Positions 1-8,124 of a DNA stretch of 37,567 nt are shown here, in pieces. Each line of letters starts with the position of its first letter. Position 1 is the stretch's first letter. Position numbers and translations under genes: made by a program. The DNA comes from DATGEP01 sp035310125 (GTDB lineage: Bacteria; Chloroflexota; Ktedonobacteria; Ktedonobacterales; JADMIN01), in assembly GCA_035310125.1 (NCBI GenBank), contig DATGEP010000163.1, positions 1 through 37,567 on the forward strand, read 5' to 3'. The notes beneath the pieces were generated by a model. It did not search any database. It was not told the DNA's origin and worked only from the letters and a program-made list of their open reading frames with translations.

Positions 1-2
1 GC

Positions 3-1217
3 GGAGGCGGCGGCACGACGCGCGCGTCCGGCGGTGGCGGTGGCGGGGCCACCCCCTCAGGCGCGCCCGCGCCCGTGGCCAACCCCGGCCAGGCCGAGGC
101 CAATTCGGTCGAGCCCGCGGCCGGCCCACCCGCGGATCTCAACATGGTCCAGTTGCCGCTAGCGCCTGCTGCGCCAGCGGTCTCGGCGCCACACCTGTGG
201 CAAGTCGCCGTGTACGGGTGGGGAGGCGTCTTGACCAGCGATCGACTGTCCGTCAGCGTGCCTTCCAACGTCGTCGGACCCGGCGGCGCCGATCTCAACG
301 TGCTGGTGATGGACTCCGGTGCCGTGCCCGGGCCCGCGGATGGCTTCGCACTGGGCGACATGGCGTTCGCGATCACCCTCAATGAGCTCGGCGCGGCCAA
401 CCAGGTCAGTCACTCGTCCGTTCCGCTGGCACTCGAGTATCAGCTGAGCGACGCGGAAATCAGTGCCGCGGGTGGCAACCTCGATCGTCTGAAGGTGGCG
501 GCGTGGAACAACGATGCCTGGGTGGCGCTCCCCTGTACAGCCAGCGGTTCCGCGGTCGACTGCGCCGTGCCACACCTGAGCTTGTTTGCGCTGGTCGTCG
601 CGCCGCCGCCGGCGGACACACTCGACGGTCCGCTCAGCAATGGGTGGTTCTACAAGCAGGCGAACGGCTTCGACGGCGCCGGTGACGCGGGCTTCTCGAT
701 TGTCGATGATGCCGATGCCGCATTCTGGACTGAGTTCCAGCGTTTGGGCGGTGTCCAGCGACTCGGATATCCGATCAGCAAGCGCTTTGAGTACGGCGGC
801 TTGCTGACACAGGCGTTCCAGAAAGGCGCCTTGCAGTGGCAGCCAGAGTTGAACCAGGTCGTCCCCGTCAACATCCTGGACGATCTGTCAGCCCGTGGCG
901 CCGATATCTGGCTGGACAACGTGCGCCAGGTGCCACCCTCGGGACCCGATGCCGGCCAGGTGGCGCTCCTCGACGGATATCCTGAACTGAGCGACTTCTA
1001 CGCCCAGGATCCAGGCATCCTGACGCTGTACGGCTTGCCGCTCTCCATCAAGCAGTACGGTTCGCTGGTGAGTGTCCGGCTGGAACGCGGCACACTCCAG
1101 TACTGGACCGCTGACACCCCGTGGGCACCCGCCGGAACGATCGTTACGGGAAACGCTGGCGATCTGGCTAAGGACGCGGGGCTGTGGCCGGTCGACGCGG
1201 TGACTCCGGAGCGATGA
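3..1217 (+). CDS. Secreted surface protein with poly-Gly linker and LGFP-like C-terminus (5' partial)
   Basis: The reading frame is open from the first bases of the window, so the true start lies upstream. The GTG at 75 is probably an internal Val. The first visible codons encode a Gly-rich linker (GGGG, then a second run of six Gly), followed by an Ala/Pro-rich stretch. Next comes a beta-rich region that ends in a Cys pair (LPCTASG...DCAVPHLSLFALVV). The C-terminal 200 residues contain an LGFP-like pattern (FQRLGGVQRLGYPIS, later GLPLSIKQYG and LERGTLQYW), which recurs in secreted Chloroflexota proteins. The linker-plus-beta-domain layout resembles the C-terminal half of the protein at 28989-31100. 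Its 3' end overlaps the convergent acyltransferase gene by 50 bp. It is probably a cell-surface or wall-associated protein. No catalytic motif is recognisable. Confidence 0.75.
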   Translation, partial: GGGGTTRASGGGGGGATPSGAPAPVANPGQAEANSVEPAAGPPADLNMVQLPLAPAAPAVSAPHLWQVAVYGWGGVLTSDRLSVSVPSNVVGPGGADLNVLVMDSGAVPGPADGFALGDMAFAITLNELGAANQVSHSSVPLALEYQLSDAEISAAGGNLDRLKVAAWNNDAWVALPCTASGSAVDCAVPHLSLFALVVAPPPADTLDGPLSNGWFYKQANGFDGAGDAGFSIVDDADAAFWTEFQRLGGVQRLGYPISKRFEYGGLLTQAFQKGALQWQPELNQVVPVNILDDLSARGADIWLDNVRQVPPSGPDAGQVALLDGYPELSDFYAQDPGILTLYGLPLSIKQYGSLVSVRLERGTLQYWTADTPWAPAGTIVTGNAGDLAKDAGLWPVDAVTPER

Positions 1218-2367
1218 TTGCTGGGGCGGTCTGGCCCGTTGAAAACATCGGAAAGGCGATCCTCGGCACGAGGGTGTTACCTGCGCCGCCGAGCGTGCGA
1301 CGTTCGACGGTGAGGAAGAGCGTCCAGGCAAGCAGCAAGATGAGCGGAAAGCTCAGGACAAGCGCCACAAACACCAGCGTCGGCGACAGGTCGGGTCGGT
1401 ACAGCTCGAGCCAGGTGGCCAGAAACTGAATCACCGGTTGATGCACCAGGTACAGGCTGTAGGACATCGTCCCGAGCGCCACGAGCGGCCGCCAGGCCAA
1501 CAGACGAGCCACGCGATTGTCGGACGCGATCACGACGCAGAGCAGCGTGAAGAAGAGTAAGCCGTATACGATGTGGGCAAGCTCAAACCGGGCGGCCAGG
1601 AAGCTGGTCGGAATCAGGGCAACCATCGCGACGAGCATGGCTGGAACGAAGCGTGCCCATCTCTCGAGTCGGCCGCTGGCGTACAGGTCGGCGGCCAGCA
1701 TGCCGAACGCGAATTCAGCCCATCTGCCCGGCAACTGGTTCGGGAATACCGCGATAGCCAGCAGCCCGTTGGCGTCGAGCACTCCGGAGCTCATTGCCAG
1801 GCCGAGGCCCAGCCGGTAGGCCATGTTGACGGCAACGGCCAAGCCTAGCGCGCTGAGTAGGCCGAAGCGGCTGGTGAGCCAGACCAACAGGGGCAGGGCG
1901 AGATACAACTGCCACTCGAGGCCTAGCGACCAGAACGCACCGTTCAAGCTGTAAAACGTGTCAGGAAACAGGGTGTGCATGAGCGTGAGGTGGGTGGCCA
2001 TCTGCCACGCCGCCTCGCCGAGCGTCAGCTGCGGCACGCCCAGGACAGCCGGCGACACAAACGCCAGCGCCAGAGCCAGCAGCAACGCGACGTAATACGC
2101 CGGCATCAGCCGTTTGGAACGGCGACGAAAGAACTCGCCCACCTTGAAGCGTGCGGTGCGCCCGCCGGCGAACGGCAGGAACAGGCAAAAGCCGCTGAGG
2201 ACCAGAAACAAGCTCACGCCGGTCGAGCCACTCTTCAAGAACAGGTCGAGACCCGGAATCTGAGGGAACTGCGCGTGGCTGAACGCTGTCATGTGGAATA
2301 ACACGACCCAGAGCGCCGCCACGGCGCGCAGGCCATCCACGCCAGGCAAGCGTTTGCTACTGGACAT
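1168..2367 (-). CDS. Acyltransferase 3 family membrane protein (OafA/YrhL-like O-acyltransferase)
   Basis: This is a 399-residue polytopic membrane protein of the acyltransferase 3 family, which O-acetylates or O-acylates cell-surface sugars. The N-terminal signature GVDGLRAVAALWVVLFHM is intact. It carries the family's conserved Arg (R14) and the presumed catalytic His (H25). About ten hydrophobic segments follow, including LSGFCLFLPF and an FWSLGLEWQLY motif typical of the family. The length is normal. The tail after the last membrane segment is short and Pro-rich, and no SGNH domain is fused. The gene has its own PHO-like direct-repeat operator upstream (2402-2430), 46 bp from the ATG at the central pair. 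It probably decorates the glycan made by the neighbouring genes. Acetyl is the most likely group, but the acyl group cannot be read from sequence. Confidence 0.9.
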   Translation of the reverse strand: MSSSKRLPGVDGLRAVAALWVVLFHMTAFSHAQFPQIPGLDLFLKSGSTGVSLFLVLSGFCLFLPFAGGRTARFKVGEFFRRRSKRLMPAYYVALLLALALAFVSPAVLGVPQLTLGEAAWQMATHLTLMHTLFPDTFYSLNGAFWSLGLEWQLYLALPLLVWLTSRFGLLSALGLAVAVNMAYRLGLGLAMSSGVLDANGLLAIAVFPNQLPGRWAEFAFGMLAADLYASGRLERWARFVPAMLVAMVALIPTSFLAARFELAHIVYGLLFFTLLCVVIASDNRVARLLAWRPLVALGTMSYSLYLVHQPVIQFLATWLELYRPDLSPTLVFVALVLSFPLILLLAWTLFLTVERRTLGGAGNTLVPRIAFPMFSTGQTAPAIIAPESPRRPATAPRP

Positions 2368-2401
2368 CGTCGGGAGTGTGCTGGGCGAGGCTGGAAACGT
2401 C

Positions 2402-2430
2402 AGTTGCCCAAGGGTTGCGATTCAGTTGAG
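2402..2430 (-). promoter_or_regulatory. PHO-box-like triple direct repeat upstream of the acyltransferase
   Basis: Read on the minus strand, three half-sites, CTCAACT, CGCAACC and GGCAACT, start exactly 11 bp apart. A further phased half-site (GTCAACC) lies 22 bp farther upstream (2446-2452). The middle/outer pair (2413-2430) is 46 bp from the ATG at 2367. The 7+4 bp direct-repeat geometry matches OmpR/PhoB-family operators. The binding protein is not known. Confidence 0.6.
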
Positions 2431-2461
2431 TGGACACGACAGGCTGGTTGACCTGTGTCCA

Positions 2462-3472
2462 TCATCGGCCGGGCCGTCTGGACGCCGTAAGCAGCCGCTG
2501 CTCCTCGGCAGTTAGCTTATTGGCTTGCAGCGCGCGCAGGTTCGGTTCAACCTGGTCCGCGCGCGAGATACCGAGCAGGACCACCGATACGTCTGGTCTC
2601 GCCAGTGCGAATTGCAGCGCCATCTCGGTTGGAGTGCGGCCGCAGCGCTGGGCGATCGCTGCGTAGGCCGCGAGCTGATCGCGCTTGCGCACAGCAACCT
2701 CCGGGTCGGAGTCGATGTCCTCCAGCTTCAGCAAATCGACCCGTCGGGTGAGCAGTCCGCTGGCAAAGACCTGGCGGGCGATGATCCCGGTCCCGCGCTC
2801 GGCCGCGCGCGGTATCGCGGCATCGAGCGCGGCTTGCTCCAGAACGCTTAGCCCCACCTGAATCGATCCGATCGATGGGTAGCCGAGCGACACGAGCGCG
2901 TCCTCCGGCTGCTGGCACGCGACGCCCCAATGCCGCACCTTGCCCTGCTGGCGCAGCCGGTCGAGCGATTCCACAAACTCGCCGCGTTCCAGCACCTCGA
3001 GCGGCGGATCATGCAGCTGATAGATGTCGATATAGTCGGTTTTCAATCGACGGAGGCTCGCCTCAAGGGCACTGGCGAGGTACGCCGGCGAAAAGTCCTG
3101 CTGCGAAACCGTGCCGCGCAAGCTGGCGTGCACGTGCTGCGATTTCAGCCCGAGGCGAGCGATGAGCGGCTTCAAGAGCGGTTTGACGCGATTCAGGACA
3201 CGCTTGTGTGGCAGCGACCTGTAGCCGAACTTTGTCGCGATGACGACTCGGCTGCGGTCGTGCTGAAACGCCTCACCCACCAGGCGTTCGCTCTCGCCCT
3301 GCGTGTACATGTCCGCGGTATCGAAGAACGTCACCCCGTGATCGAACGCGCAACGCAACAGGCTGACCAATTCGAGGCGGCTGCTGCCCTGAAAAACGCC
3401 GCCGATCCGGGCGCATCCGAAGCCGACCTCGGACGTCGTGAGGTCGGTATTACCGAAGCGACGGTATTGCAT
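2462..3472 (-). CDS. Aldo/keto reductase
   Basis: This 336-residue protein belongs to the NAD(P)H-dependent aldo/keto reductase superfamily, cytosolic TIM-barrel enzymes that reduce carbonyls to alcohols. The catalytic tetrad is visible: Asp51 and Tyr56 in FFDTADMYTQGESE, Lys81 in VIATKFGYR and His154 in IDIYQLHDPP. The family motif GKVRHWGVA and the C-terminal cofactor-binding region (VVLLGISRADQVEPNLRAL) are also present. The ATG at 3472 lies inside the 3' end of the upstream GMC oxidoreductase gene (23-bp overlap), so the two are probably translationally coupled. Together with the secreted glycosidase further upstream they form one transcription unit. A role in reducing a sugar or sugar-derived aldehyde or ketone is plausible, but the substrate is unknown. 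Confidence 0.9.
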   Translation of the reverse strand: MQYRRFGNTDLTTSEVGFGCARIGGVFQGSSRLELVSLLRCAFDHGVTFFDTADMYTQGESERLVGEAFQHDRSRVVIATKFGYRSLPHKRVLNRVKPLLKPLIARLGLKSQHVHASLRGTVSQQDFSPAYLASALEASLRRLKTDYIDIYQLHDPPLEVLERGEFVESLDRLRQQGKVRHWGVACQQPEDALVSLGYPSIGSIQVGLSVLEQAALDAAIPRAAERGTGIIARQVFASGLLTRRVDLLKLEDIDSDPEVAVRKRDQLAAYAAIAQRCGRTPTEMALQFALARPDVSVVLLGISRADQVEPNLRALQANKLTAEEQRLLTASRRPGR

Positions 3473-4979
3473 GCCGGCGCGGGGTCCCCAGATTCAGTGC
3501 ATCGGTCCTCAGATCATCGGCCAGGCGGTCCGCGGCTCGAGCCGCCAGGGCCATGGCAGTCAGCGTCGGATTCTTCTCCACCGCGGTGGTGAAGCTGCTG
3601 GCATCGACCACCGCGACGTTGTCAGCCGCGTGGAGACGATTCCAGGCGTTGAGCACGCCAAATTCGGGCGAAGCGTGCATGCGCGCGGCGCCCGCGTAGT
3701 GCGCCGACGCGCCCGGCACCAGTTTGTCGAGTGGGCAGTCGAGCGTAATTCTGAAGCCCGCCTGGTCGAGGATCGCCCGCAAGCGGGCGTGCGCCGCGGC
3801 GACGGACTGAGCCACGTCGTTCCCATACCGCAGGTGAATATCGAGCACCGGCATGCCGAACTGGTCGCGTTTGTCCGGATGGAGGCGTACGTAATTGACG
3901 GCCTCGGGCAGCATGGTGGCAAATGTCACGAGCCCGAATCGGTTCGTGGTTGCCCCCGCGAACGAAAGGACTCGGTCTACTTTGGCGAGCGGGCCGATCG
4001 TGAGGGACGCGCCGCTGAGCGGGGGTGACTGCGCGTACGGGGCACGGCTCAGGTACAGCGGCTGATCCAGTCGCGGCAGTGCACGGTCCAATTCGAGCAC
4101 ACACCAGTCTTTCGGATGATCGTGGAGGAAGTGGCCAAGCACGCCGTGGCCATTTCCGAGACCCGCTGGGAAATCTGCCGAGACGGACTGAAGCAGCAGC
4201 TTTGGGCTGGCAAGTGGACCCGCGGCAACCACGACAGCATTAGCTTTGACATGGTGGGGAGTACCTGTCGCGCGATCGACGTACTCCACGCCATCCACCC
4301 GGCCCAGGGCCGGGTTCCACGTGAGCCGCTGGGCATGTGCCCCGAGCCGGAGCTCGAAGTGACTGTAATGCCCGAGGCGTGAGACGATCCCCGCGTAGGA
4401 GTTGAACGCTGCGCCCGCCCACCGAACGGTCCACTTCGGACCGTCGGCAATGGGCGTGTACACGAGTCCCTGGCCGCGGCGCGCCGCCTGTTCGGCGACC
4501 CGGCGCCACGCTATGGGTAGCTGACGCTCCTGCACCAGCGCCTCGGGGGTAGACAATTGTGGGATGGCGCGCCGCTCGCCGACCACCCCGAGCAATCGCT
4601 CGGCATGTGTGTAATACGGCGCGAGCTCGGCATACGAAACAGGCCAGCGATACCGTTCGTGCAGGCGCTCACCTTCGAAAAAATCTTCTGGCGCGAAGCG
4701 TGGGACGGCGCCGGTCCAGTAGTTGGACAGGCCCCCAGGTGTCAGCGCACTCAGCCACTCAGTGTCCGGATCACCCGTGGCGACGTACTGATACCGTTCG
4801 TGATTGGTGGCCCACTTGCGGAAAAGATTGCGGCCGAGGGCCCGCACAACAAGTCCGGCCTCAAAGGCCTGACCAGACTCCAACAGCGTAACCGGGATGC
4901 CCCGTTCGAGGAGCATCAGGGCCGCCGTGGCCCCGGTCGGGCCGCTGCCGATCACAATCGCGCGAAGGTTGTCATTCAT
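3450..4979 (-). CDS. GMC-family FAD-dependent oxidoreductase
   Basis: This 509-residue flavoprotein belongs to the glucose-methanol-choline (GMC) oxidoreductase family, which oxidises alcohols or sugars using FAD. The N-terminal dinucleotide-binding motif GSGPTG (from residue 11) follows a short beta strand. The C-terminal GMC domain carries the expected His (HYAGAARMH) and Asn (VEKNPTLTAMALAAR) of the active-site pair. The ATG at 4979 was chosen because it overlaps the stop codon of the upstream glycosidase gene by 8 bp and directly precedes the Rossmann motif. An upstream in-frame start would add only a Pro/Arg-rich tail lying inside the glycosidase gene. No Tat or Sec signal is seen, so the protein is probably cytosolic. 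It could be a sugar dehydrogenase or oxidase working with the downstream aldo/keto reductase. Confidence 0.9.
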   Translation of the reverse strand: MNDNLRAIVIGSGPTGATAALMLLERGIPVTLLESGQAFEAGLVVRALGRNLFRKWATNHERYQYVATGDPDTEWLSALTPGGLSNYWTGAVPRFAPEDFFEGERLHERYRWPVSYAELAPYYTHAERLLGVVGERRAIPQLSTPEALVQERQLPIAWRRVAEQAARRGQGLVYTPIADGPKWTVRWAGAAFNSYAGIVSRLGHYSHFELRLGAHAQRLTWNPALGRVDGVEYVDRATGTPHHVKANAVVVAAGPLASPKLLLQSVSADFPAGLGNGHGVLGHFLHDHPKDWCVLELDRALPRLDQPLYLSRAPYAQSPPLSGASLTIGPLAKVDRVLSFAGATTNRFGLVTFATMLPEAVNYVRLHPDKRDQFGMPVLDIHLRYGNDVAQSVAAAHARLRAILDQAGFRITLDCPLDKLVPGASAHYAGAARMHASPEFGVLNAWNRLHAADNVAVVDASSFTTAVEKNPTLTAMALAARAADRLADDLRTDALNLGTPRRHAIPSLR

Positions 4980-6357
4980 CGGCCGGGGGCGCCACGATAA
5001 AGGCGCCGGCCGTATCGCTCCACGCATACATAGTGCCCCAGCCCGCCGCGAACGCGCCCGTTTTCAGGATGTACTGGCCCGGCGGCAGCGACCCGGGCAG
5101 CGTGAAGGTCGCACTGAATGAACTCAGCACGCCAGCGGACAGCGACTGGTTGTCGAGCGCTGTCTGTGAAACCTTCGTGCCCTTGGTGTCGTAGACCTCG
5201 AAATCGACGAGCACTGTTGCGTCGCGCGTGCTCGCGACGTCCTGGTGGAAGGTGACCACATCGCCGGGCGACGCGTAGGTGGGCGAGACCCAGTTGGTCA
5301 GCAGTTGCACCGTCGTAACTGCCTCGGGAGTGGCTCCTGGCGGCGCCGATACGACCGGCGCAGCGCCAGAATCACTCGCGATGAATTTCGTGACCGCATT
5401 CAAATCGGTGCGCTTGCCGTCACTGGTTTTCTCGGTAAACAGCGACCACGTCCACGCGCCAGCAAAGCCCTTGGCGCGAAAGTCCCTCAGGCGCTGCAGC
5501 GTGTCCACGTCCGGGCCACCGTAGAACTCACCCAGAACGATTGGCAATCCGTCGAATGGGTACGTGGCACGAATGGTGGCAACGTCGCTGCACCTCGCGC
5601 ACATCAGACCCGAGGCCATGTTGTCATACCAGTGGGGCGAGTGGAAGTCGAGGCCCAGGCCCGACCACAGCGGCACACCTTCGAGGGTGGCTTCGCCAAC
5701 GGTGACCGCTGTCGCCGTATGGGCGTGCACGGTGCTGGCCAACAATTTCACCGTGGCCTGGACGGCTTCCAGGGGGATCTTGTTGGCCTGAATATCGTAC
5801 TCGGGCTCATTGAAGATCTCCCAGGCCAGGATGCGCGGGTTGTCCTTGTAGCGTTCGAAGAGTGGCGCAAGCGTGTTCGCCAACTGCTGGCGCCGATTCG
5901 GATCCACCAACCACGCGCGTGGTAGGCCGGTGGGCGGCGAGAACAGGACGAAGTCGAATGCGAGGTCGTACTGGTCAGCCAGCGCGAGCGCGGCATCGAA
6001 GTCGGCATAGACGTTCGGGTTGAGTCCGGTTGGAGATCCTGCGGCGTCGCGGGTGATCTGGGAGGCGTCACCTTCGAATGTCCACCAGCGGACGGTGTGC
6101 ACCCCGGCGCCCTGGAGGCGTGCGAACGCCTCCGTCAGGGCGGCGCGCACTGTCGGCGAACTGGCGCCGTTCGCGGCGCCGCAGCCGAAATCGCAGCCCC
6201 AGTTGAACCATGGCAAGTTGACGCCAGCGAAGAAGCGCGGGTCGGTAACTGACGGCACCCCGCCTTCGGCCGCCAGCACTGGCTGGGGGCCGTGCGAGGC
6301 GGGCAAGAGCGCCACTAAGGCCGCCAACGCAAACGCAATCAGTCCTCGAGCCAGCAT
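4972..6357 (-). CDS. Secreted GH5-like glycoside hydrolase with C-terminal beta-sandwich domain
   Basis: The 461-residue precursor has a Sec signal peptide (hydrophobic residues 5-20, likely cleavage after VLAA at residue 30). It is followed by a clan-A (beta/alpha)8 glycosidase domain, roughly residues 38-330. The catalytic pair is visible: acid/base Glu184 in WEIFNEPE and nucleophile Glu277 in IVLGEFYG, with HSPHWYDN between them. This is typical of GH5 and its relatives. Residues 345-456 form a beta-rich module ending in AGWGTMYAWSDTAGAF. It closely resembles the C-terminus of the GH30 protein at 20962-23643 (VGWGTWYSWNTNAGSF) and is probably a carbohydrate-binding or surface-interaction domain. 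The gene is first in a coupled unit with the GMC oxidoreductase and aldo/keto reductase. Substrate specificity is not predictable; trimming of the locus glycan or foraging are both possible. Confidence 0.85.
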   Translation of the reverse strand: MLARGLIAFALAALVALLPASHGPQPVLAAEGGVPSVTDPRFFAGVNLPWFNWGCDFGCGAANGASSPTVRAALTEAFARLQGAGVHTVRWWTFEGDASQITRDAAGSPTGLNPNVYADFDAALALADQYDLAFDFVLFSPPTGLPRAWLVDPNRRQQLANTLAPLFERYKDNPRILAWEIFNEPEYDIQANKIPLEAVQATVKLLASTVHAHTATAVTVGEATLEGVPLWSGLGLDFHSPHWYDNMASGLMCARCSDVATIRATYPFDGLPIVLGEFYGGPDVDTLQRLRDFRAKGFAGAWTWSLFTEKTSDGKRTDLNAVTKFIASDSGAAPVVSAPPGATPEAVTTVQLLTNWVSPTYASPGDVVTFHQDVASTRDATVLVDFEVYDTKGTKVSQTALDNQSLSAGVLSSFSATFTLPGSLPPGQYILKTGAFAAGWGTMYAWSDTAGAFIVAPPADE

Positions 6358-6402
6358 AGCCGGGAGTTTGCCACGTCCTGAATCTGTTACACGTTCCGCG
6401 AC

Positions 6403-6420
6403 GGTTAAGTTCCGGTTGAT
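6403..6420 (-). promoter_or_regulatory. PHO-box-like direct repeat upstream of the GH5-like gene
   Basis: On the minus strand the half-sites ATCAACC and CTTAACC are separated by 4 bp (11-bp period). The proximal edge is 46 bp from the ATG at 6357. CTTAACC is also the half-site described for cyanobacterial PHO boxes. It shares the divergent intergenic region with a second box facing the flippase gene. Confidence 0.6.
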
Positions 6421-6449
6421 CGGCTGTGTGCGAATTTGTCTCCTCGCTG

Positions 6450-6467
6450 CTCAACCAAAACCATACC
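6450..6467 (+). promoter_or_regulatory. Candidate PHO-box-like repeat upstream of flippase 1
   Basis: A perfect CTCAACC half-site is followed 11 bp later by a degenerate half-site, CCATACC. It is oriented toward the flippase gene and ends 89 bp from its GTG start. The paralogous flippase has a better box 95 bp from its start, which supports this weaker one. Confidence 0.4.
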
Positions 6468-6555
6468 GCGCTCAAATGGCACACACCGCGCCATTTCGGC
6501 AGACTGATTGGGATGCAACAGACGAGTCCAGTTTGGCTAATCGGCATCGGGGCTC

Positions 6556-8124
6556 GTGCCGACGCCAACCGTTGAAGTGCCCGTCGTCGGCCACACGGGC
6601 GTAGCGGCTGCACCCGAACCCGTTGACTCGGCAACGCCGCGTCCGCCGGTCGGCGAAAGCGTGACTCGCGGTGCCCTGGCCTTGCTGAGCACGCAGCCGC
6701 TGACCTGGGCAGGCACCCTGCTCACCACCATCGCCGCGCCACGGCTTCTCGGCGCCAACGGTCTGGGCGAGTTCACGATCGCCTTCACGATCGTCACGCT
6801 TGCCGCGACCGCAACGAGCCTGGGTGTATCGGAATACCTGGTTCGGCGCGTCGCGCAGAGCCCGGCGACGCTGCGTCAGGACGCCGGGGTCGCGCTCCTG
6901 GTGCAGACGGTCACTACGGTGCTGGGCGCCCTGGCGATCCTCGGGCTCGGTACGTTCGGGGCATTTGCGCTGGTGGATCTGCGGGTGCTGGACGTGGCCC
7001 TGCTGATGATGCTCATCACGCCCGCACAAACCGTGTTGCTGTCGTCCTTTCGGGGGCGTGAGCTGCACCGGCAGTACGCGTGGTTCAACGCCCTGAGTGT
7101 TGTGGCTGGTCAGGTCCTGGGGGTGGTCGGCCTGCTCGCCGGCGGCGATGTCTTTGTGTATACGTTCATTGTCGGCGCCGTGTCGGTAGCGTCGACGGCG
7201 ATCGGTTGGAAGCTCTCCGGGCTGCGCCCGAGTCTGCCCCCTCTCGGGCTGACCCTCGGGCGCGAGATTCGCGACTTCACCTGGGGCGGGTTCCCGTTTC
7301 TGTTGTGGAATCTCACCGTAGCCATTACCGGCGGGATTGATCGGGTCCTCCTGGGGGTGTTCGTTCCGGCGGCCGAGGTTGGGTGGTATGCGGCCGCGTA
7401 CCGCGTCTTCTCGATTCCCATCTTCATGCCGACGCTGATCATGACCCCGCTCTTCCCCGCGCTCAGCCGCAGCGTGAATTCGTCCGAGACGATCCGGCGC
7501 ACCGTCAGCAAAACGCTGCGCGTCATCTTGCTGCTCATGGTGCCGATGACCGCGGGTATTGTCGTGGTGGCGCCGGCTGTCCCGTCACTGTTCGGCTGGC
7601 CGGAGGATTTCGACAATGCCATCCCTATGATGATGATCCTCTCGCTGCAATTGCCGCTCATCGCGGTAGATATGGTCTTTGGCGTCGTGCTGATGGCCAT
7701 CGGTCGTCAAGGCCCCTGGGTGGTCGTGGGCCTCATCGGCGCGGCGGCGAAAATACTTCTTGACTACCTGGCGATCCCCGTGTTCGAGAGCCACGCCGGC
7801 AATGGCGCGATCGGCGCGTCGGTCGTCACACTGGTGATCGAGGCGCTGATGTTCGGCGGCGCCTTGATCTTGATCCCCAAGCATTTGCTCGACGCTCGGG
7901 TGCTCTGGGACGCGGCGCGGATCACGATCGCTGGCATCGCTACCGTCGTCGTCGGGTCGCTCCTCCTGCCGGTCGCCCTGGTGCTGGCGGTCATCGGTGG
8001 GGGGCTCGCCTACGTGAGCGTGGCTTTTGCGCTGCGAGCGCTGACGCTCGAAGACGCTCGCCCGGCAGTGGCGAGGCTCGTGGCTATGCTCCCCCGAGGC
8101 GGAGCTAGCTCGCGTGCACAATAG
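6556..8124 (+). CDS. Wzx-type polysaccharide flippase (oligosaccharide repeat-unit transporter), copy 1
   Basis: This 522-residue polytopic protein has about 12-14 hydrophobic segments and the pattern of the MOP/MVF-fold polysaccharide transporters. Those proteins flip undecaprenyl-linked glycan units across the inner membrane. It starts with a GTG and a short Pro-rich cytoplasmic tail, followed by RGALALLSTQPLTWAG, the first transmembrane region. Landmarks include GVSEYLVRRVAQ, LLSSFRGRELHRQYA, a Trp/Tyr-rich VGWYAAAYRVFSIPIFMPTLIMTPLFPALSRS and a C-terminal IPKHLLDARVLWDAAR. It aligns along its whole length with the second flippase (19071-20648), including the start MPTPTVE versus MTTLTVE, so the two are paralogs. 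It overlaps the downstream GT4 gene by 11 bp. The glycan substrate is unknown. Confidence 0.9.
   Translation: MPTPTVEVPVVGHTGVAAAPEPVDSATPRPPVGESVTRGALALLSTQPLTWAGTLLTTIAAPRLLGANGLGEFTIAFTIVTLAATATSLGVSEYLVRRVAQSPATLRQDAGVALLVQTVTTVLGALAILGLGTFGAFALVDLRVLDVALLMMLITPAQTVLLSSFRGRELHRQYAWFNALSVVAGQVLGVVGLLAGGDVFVYTFIVGAVSVASTAIGWKLSGLRPSLPPLGLTLGREIRDFTWGGFPFLLWNLTVAITGGIDRVLLGVFVPAAEVGWYAAAYRVFSIPIFMPTLIMTPLFPALSRSVNSSETIRRTVSKTLRVILLLMVPMTAGIVVVAPAVPSLFGWPEDFDNAIPMMMILSLQLPLIAVDMVFGVVLMAIGRQGPWVVVGLIGAAAKILLDYLAIPVFESHAGNGAIGASVVTLVIEALMFGGALILIPKHLLDARVLWDAARITIAGIATVVVGSLLLPVALVLAVIGGGLAYVSVAFALRALTLEDARPAVARLVAMLPRGGASSRAQ

Noticed and set aside
3438..4028. Plus-strand frames opposite the GMC oxidoreductase
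   Set aside because: They lack motifs and lie opposite a gene with clear flavoprotein signatures on the minus strand.
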